Below, in pieces: positions 60,591-64,000 of a stretch of DNA of 64,000 nt. The position numbers and the translations under genes were made by a program. The notes beneath the pieces were generated by a model. It was not told the origin of the DNA, did no database searches, and saw only the letters and a program-made list of their open reading frames with translations. The stretch is from Microbacterium sp. Clip185 (GTDB taxonomy: Bacteria; Actinomycetota; Actinomycetes; Actinomycetales; Microbacteriaceae), in the NCBI RefSeq assembly GCF_028743715.1, contig NZ_CP117996.1, positions 744,001 through 808,000 of the forward strand, written 5' to 3'. How positions within the stretch are numbered: position 1 is the first letter of the stretch; every line of letters starts with the position of its first letter.

Positions 60591-61568
60591 TCACGAGGCC
60601 GAGTGCACCGGGTGCACGCCACAGGCCGCGAGGTGGTGGCGGAAGGCCGACGCCGTGGCGAGGTGAGCCATCTGCCAGCGCACGATCCGCTTGCCGGTCA
60701 CGCCGCGGATCCAGTCCTCCCGCTCCTTCTCGTCGGCGAGCACGCGAGCCGGCGTGCGGCCGTTCAAGAAACGCGGATCGGTGTACTTGAGGGCACCGTC
60801 GAACTCGCCCCAGACCGGACCGAGGTCGAAGTCGACGAGGTAGTCGGCGCCGTGCGGGCCCATGACCGGGACCTGGAGCCCCGGGTCGGCGAAGCCGAGC
60901 TGCCGCAGCAGAAGACGACTCACGCTCTCGCCGGGCAGCTGCGCGCGTGCATCCGCGAACTCCGTGACGAAGCGGGCCGCACGGATGCCCCGTCGCCCGG
61001 TTCGACGACGAAGGTGCTCCGCGACCGCCGCGCGGAGGTCCTCGGCACGGTCGAGATCGATCCCGCTCGTCCCTTCCGCGGCAGCCTTACGCAAGGCGGC
61101 ATCCGCGAGGGACACCGCGGTTTCCAGCGGCACCGAGGCGATGACATCGGCGACCGTCCGAGCCAGGTTCGTCACGCCGACTCGACCGGGCTCGAGCCAC
61201 TCCACATCCTCCGACGGGAGCGGCAGCCGGTGACGGAAGACCTGTGGGGTGGACCTCGCCGGCCCGTCGACCGTGACGTGTGCACGCGTGGCTCGAACGC
61301 GGAAGAGCGGCAGCGCCCAGAGCGCGGCCGCGCTCAGGTGCGAGAACACGATCGGTGCACCTCTGCCCGCCTCGTGCGCAGCAGCGGCCACCCAACGCGC
61401 GCGCTCCTCGGATGTGAGGCGCTCCCACGTCGGGGCAGAGGCGTAGACGCCTGGCCGCACCTGGTCGAGGTTGCCGCGATCGCGGTCCACGCGGAGCCTC
61501 GTGTCCGATGCGCCGCGTGCCAGCGCATCCCGGCGGGTGAAGACGGCGTCGTCGAACGAGGGCAGCAT
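60591..61568 (-). CDS. AbiEi-like winged-helix / DUF559-type endonuclease domain protein, second copy
   Basis: 325 residues. An N-terminal module of ~70 residues (FTRRDALARGASDTRLRV, then RPGVYASA) is typical of AbiEi-like proteins. A middle helical part follows, and the C-terminal ~110 residues form a PD-(D/E)XK-like fold (DYLVDFDLGPVWGEFDGALKY, KEREDWIRG, IVRWQMAHL). It shares the plan of the gene at 30677 but little direct identity. The frame opens earlier inside the type A repeat; the ATG at 61568 is preferred. It is flanked by type A copies 2 and 3. Confidence 0.72.
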   Translation of the reverse strand: MLPSFDDAVFTRRDALARGASDTRLRVDRDRGNLDQVRPGVYASAPTWERLTSEERARWVAAAAHEAGRGAPIVFSHLSAAALWALPLFRVRATRAHVTVDGPARSTPQVFRHRLPLPSEDVEWLEPGRVGVTNLARTVADVIASVPLETAVSLADAALRKAAAEGTSGIDLDRAEDLRAAVAEHLRRRTGRRGIRAARFVTEFADARAQLPGESVSRLLLRQLGFADPGLQVPVMGPHGADYLVDFDLGPVWGEFDGALKYTDPRFLNGRTPARVLADEKEREDWIRGVTGKRIVRWQMAHLATASAFRHHLAACGVHPVHSAS

Positions 61569-61710
61569 CCGACAACCCTCAGCGAAACAGCGGCGAGCCG
61601 TGCCGAGTGCCGCCTGACGTGTGCACGGCTCGCCGCAGACGAGGGATGCGGGAGGAGCGGTCGGTCGCCGCATCCGCCACCGCCTACGCGAACCCGCACC
61701 CGGGGTGCGA

Positions 61711-61786
61711 CCGCCGAGCGAGCATTCATTCATCGAGTGAGCACCTCATTGAATGCTCGCTCGGCAATTGGATGCTCGCTCGGCGG
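61711..61786. repeat. type A nested palindromic element, copy 3
   Basis: Outer 15-bp stem CCGCCGAGCGAGCAT/ATGCTCGCTCGGCGG (61711-61725 with 61772-61786), inner stem CGAGTGAGCA/TGCTCGCTCG (61734-61743 with 61754-61763). Core starts 61720, 61739, 61753 and 61772 keep the 0/19/33/52 spacing. It lies downstream of the sugar permease operon and upstream of the nuclease-like gene. Confidence 0.9.
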
Positions 61787-61818
61787 GGCGGCGGGCCGGA
61801 GCGCCAGCGAGGAACGCG

Positions 61819-62661
61819 TCAGCGCACCGCGCCGGAGGTGAGGCCTCCGACGAGCCAGCGCTGCAGGAACACCGCGGCGGCGAAGACGGGGATCACGCCG
61901 ATGACGGATGCGGCCGCGATCTTGCCGACGTGGGGAGTGCGCTCGCCGTAGAACAGCGAGAGCACGACGGGCAGGGTTCGGGCATCCGGCGACTGGGTCA
62001 GGAAGGTCGCGAGCAGGAACTCGTTGTAATTGAGCACGCCGGCGATGATGCCCACTGCGACGAGCGCCGGCGCGACCAGCGGTGCGACCACAGATACCAG
62101 CACACGGACGGAGCCGGCGCCGTCGATCCGTGCCGCCTCCTCGATCTCGATCGGGAGCTTGCGGAGGAACCCCTCGAGCAGCCAGATCGCGACCGGCACG
62201 TTGACGAGTGCGTAAACAAGGGTCAGTCCCCACAGCGTGTTGTTCGCGCCGATCAGGCGCAGCAGGGTGAACAGCGGCACGACGGCGACGATCGGCGGCA
62301 GGAGCCACGGACTCATGATCGTGCCCGCGAGTGTTGCGCCGCCGGTGCGGAAGCGCACCATGGCCCACGCGCCCGGCAGCGCGATCAGCAGGGACACGAC
62401 GGCGCCGCCGATCGCGGCGATGAGCGAGTTCGCGATGCCGTGCAGCAGATCGGACTGCGTGAGCACCTCGGTCCAGTTCGCGAACTGCGGCACCGCAGGG
62501 AGGAGCACGCCCTGCCCCGTCTCGTTGCGGCCCATGAACGACACCGACACCAGGTACAGCAGCGGCACCACGAAGAACAGCACGAGCGCGGCTAGCACGA
62601 CGGTGGACAGGATGCTGCGACGCGACGCGCGGGGTCGCCGAGGGGTGAGGAGCTCACTCAT
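61819..62661 (-). CDS. sugar ABC transporter permease (MalG-type)
   Basis: 280 residues, six helices. The EAA loop is EIEEAARIDGAGSVRVLVSVVAPL, and the C-terminus GGLTSGAVR matches MalG-type permeases. It overlaps the MalF-type gene by eight bases. Last gene of a leftward operon with binding protein and permease; its substrate is unknown. Like the nag operon it lacks an ATPase gene nearby. Confidence 0.9.
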   Translation of the reverse strand: MSELLTPRRPRASRRSILSTVVLAALVLFFVVPLLYLVSVSFMGRNETGQGVLLPAVPQFANWTEVLTQSDLLHGIANSLIAAIGGAVVSLLIALPGAWAMVRFRTGGATLAGTIMSPWLLPPIVAVVPLFTLLRLIGANNTLWGLTLVYALVNVPVAIWLLEGFLRKLPIEIEEAARIDGAGSVRVLVSVVAPLVAPALVAVGIIAGVLNYNEFLLATFLTQSPDARTLPVVLSLFYGERTPHVGKIAAASVIGVIPVFAAAVFLQRWLVGGLTSGAVR

Positions 62662-63571
62662 GGTTGACCTGCAATCTGCGCGCCACGAGGGCGAAGGGAA
62701 GGGTGGCGACGGTGACGAGCACCGCCAGCAGCAGGGTGATGACGGCCGCCTTGCCGAGGTCGAACTCCCGCAGGGCAGCCTGATAGATCAGGTAGGACGT
62801 CGTGGTCGTCGCCTGGCCCGGGCCGCCCGAGGTCATCATGAAGACGAGATCGAACACCTTGAACGCCAGCACGAGGCGGACGAAGAACGCCGCGGCGACG
62901 ACCCCCGAGATCGCCGGGAGCGTGATGTACCGGAACAGGGCGAACCCGTGCGCGCCGTCCAGGCGCGCGGCCTCGAGCGTCTGCGCGTCCTGGGCGAGCA
63001 GCGCCGTGAACACGAGCAGGGCGACCAGCGGGGTCCACTCCCAGACATCCGCGAGGGCGATGCCGGGCAGCGCCCAGGTGGTGGACGACAGCGGCGCGAT
63101 CGCGTCGCGGGGCGCCCCGAAGAAGCCCAGCACGGTCGCGAGGAGCCCGCCGCCGGGGTTGTAGACGAGCTTCCACAGCGTGCCGACGATGACCGGCGGC
63201 GTGATGAGCGGCAGCAGCAGGAGCGTCCGCACGAACGAACCGCTGCGCACCGCGCCGTGAAGCGCGAGCGCGGCCACGACACCGAGCGCGAGGCTCGCCG
63301 CCGACACCCCGAGGGCGTAGACGAGGGTGCGACCGAGGGTGGCGACCGCATCCGCATCCCCGAGCACCTTCTCGATGGTCTCGGTGCCCACCCACTCCTG
63401 GAAGGGCCGACCGAGCGAGGAATCGGTGAACGCCGCGCCCGCGATGAACAGCAGCGGATACAGGCCCAGCACGACGAGGGCCAGCACGCTCGGTGCGACG
63501 AACAGGCGATGCGCCCACGCCGGACCCCGAGGGGCACGGCGCGGGCGCGCGGGCGTGAGGGCGTCAGCCAA
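62654..63571 (-). CDS. sugar ABC transporter permease (MalF-type)
   Basis: 305 residues with a basic N-terminus (TPARPRRAPRG) and six helices. The coupling loop is TLEAARLDGAHGFALFRYITLP, and the FMMTSGGPGQATTT segment before it is typical of MalF/UgpA-like permeases. It overlaps both the preceding binding-protein gene and the following permease gene by eight bases. Confidence 0.9.
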   Translation of the reverse strand: MADALTPARPRRAPRGPAWAHRLFVAPSVLALVVLGLYPLLFIAGAAFTDSSLGRPFQEWVGTETIEKVLGDADAVATLGRTLVYALGVSAASLALGVVAALALHGAVRSGSFVRTLLLLPLITPPVIVGTLWKLVYNPGGGLLATVLGFFGAPRDAIAPLSSTTWALPGIALADVWEWTPLVALLVFTALLAQDAQTLEAARLDGAHGFALFRYITLPAISGVVAAAFFVRLVLAFKVFDLVFMMTSGGPGQATTTTSYLIYQAALREFDLGKAAVITLLLAVLVTVATLPFALVARRLQVNHE

Positions 63572-64000
63572 GGAGCTCTTCCCACTCCGCCTGAGTGGCG
63601 TCGAGGGCTTCCTTCGCGGTGACCTCGCCCGCGACCAGCTTCGCCAGTTCGTCCGTGAGCACCTCCGCAGCCTGCGTGGCGTTCTTGCCGGTCGGCCATG
63701 CGAGCGCGCCGTCGAGCGTGGCGCGGTTCACACGCTGCAGGTCGGGGTATGCGGTGCCGTACGCCTCACTCTCGAGCGACGAGATCCGGTTGGGATCGAT
63801 GCCCGTCTGCGGGTCGGCGACCAGCAGTTCCTCGTTCACCTCGCTCGAGGACGCCCACGCGATGAAATCACGCGCGAGATCGGTCTTGGCGGTGTTGGCT
63901 GCGACCACCCACGTGAATCCCGCGACGAGCGACGCGCGGGAGGTCGTGTTGTCCCCGCCCACCGGCAGAAGCGTCACGCCCCAGTTGTCCTTGACGGTCG
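63564..64000 (-). CDS. sugar ABC transporter substrate-binding protein, C-terminal part
   Basis: About 145 C-terminal residues of a family 1 solute-binding protein; the N-terminus lies beyond the right edge. NTTSRASLVAGFTWVVAANT and DFIAWASSSEVNEELLV are typical of the late lobe of sugar-binding proteins. First gene of the leftward importer operon. No ligand can be inferred. Confidence 0.85.
   Translation of the reverse strand, partial: TVKDNWGVTLLPVGGDNTTSRASLVAGFTWVVAANTAKTDLARDFIAWASSSEVNEELLVADPQTGIDPNRISSLESEAYGTAYPDLQRVNRATLDGALAWPTGKNATQAAEVLTDELAKLVAGEVTAKEALDATQAEWEELLG

Overview
This 64-kb stretch is high-GC chromosomal DNA of an actinobacterium, most likely a Microbacterium or close relative (Microbacteriaceae). 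The reasons are the strong G/C third-position bias, the very frequent word GGATGCGG/CCGCATCC, the many TAGnnT boxes six bases before a start codon, the monomeric isocitrate dehydrogenase, the sucC-sucD / DUF6350 / purN-purH neighbourhood and the Ada-AlkA fusion. I see no phage, insertion sequence, CRISPR array, rRNA or tRNA. The genus assignment is inference; the rest of this outline is read from the sequence.

Layout. 1-10 kb: end of a PcrA/UvrD helicase, an SseB-like protein, a stand-alone LigD-type polymerase convergent with an ATP-dependent DNA ligase, an AI-2E family membrane protein, an acyl-CoA dehydrogenase, an aminotransferase, and a TetR regulator divergent from an FAD/Rieske oxidoreductase. 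11-19 kb: sucCD, an F420-type nitroreductase, a purine permease, a DUF6350 membrane protein, purN and purH. 19-27 kb: a disulfide-type flavoprotein, the Ada-AlkA/Ogt alkylation repair pair, and a heterodimeric ABC exporter preceded by a 21-codon leader peptide whose Shine-Dalgarno can pair with that of the exporter. 27-36 kb: a CE7 esterase, a P-type ATPase with altered core motifs, a nuclease-like protein, a GNAT acetyltransferase, isocitrate dehydrogenase and an L,D-transpeptidase. 36-47 kb: an amino-sugar regulon (ROK regulator, sugar ABC importer without its own ATPase, ROK kinase, nagB, then nagA and an intracellular beta-hexosaminidase on the other strand). 47-50 kb: a ZTP riboswitch, glyA and folD. 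50-58 kb: an accessory catabolic region with a divergent SAH-hydrolase homologue behind a 26-codon leaderless small ORF, two amidohydrolases, an oxygenase-type reductase, an FAD-linked oxidase, a creatininase-family enzyme and a PNPOx-like protein. 58-64 kb: a quinone-reductase/MarR pair, a succinate-semialdehyde dehydrogenase, a second nuclease-like protein and the start of another sugar ABC importer that runs off the window.

Functional links. The amino-sugar genes form a complete route: import of GlcNAc or chito-oligosaccharides, intracellular hydrolysis, phosphorylation, deacetylation and deamination to fructose-6-phosphate. PurN and PurH use and make folate/ZMP-linked intermediates, and the ZTP riboswitch before glyA-folD senses the same purine/folate state. 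The sucCD and icd promoters share one palindrome, which suggests a common TCA-cycle regulator.

The most unusual signal is in the intergenic DNA. Three families of nested double-hairpin elements occur, each built from short direct repeats with a 19-bp pitch (or, in one tandem copy, 21 bp) followed by inverted copies. Seven elements of two families keep exactly the same internal spacing although the bases between the cores differ. Same-family pairs flank both nuclease-like genes and one reductase/regulator pair. These elements could be bidirectional terminators, but the fixed geometry and one copy lying between divergent genes suggest a further role.
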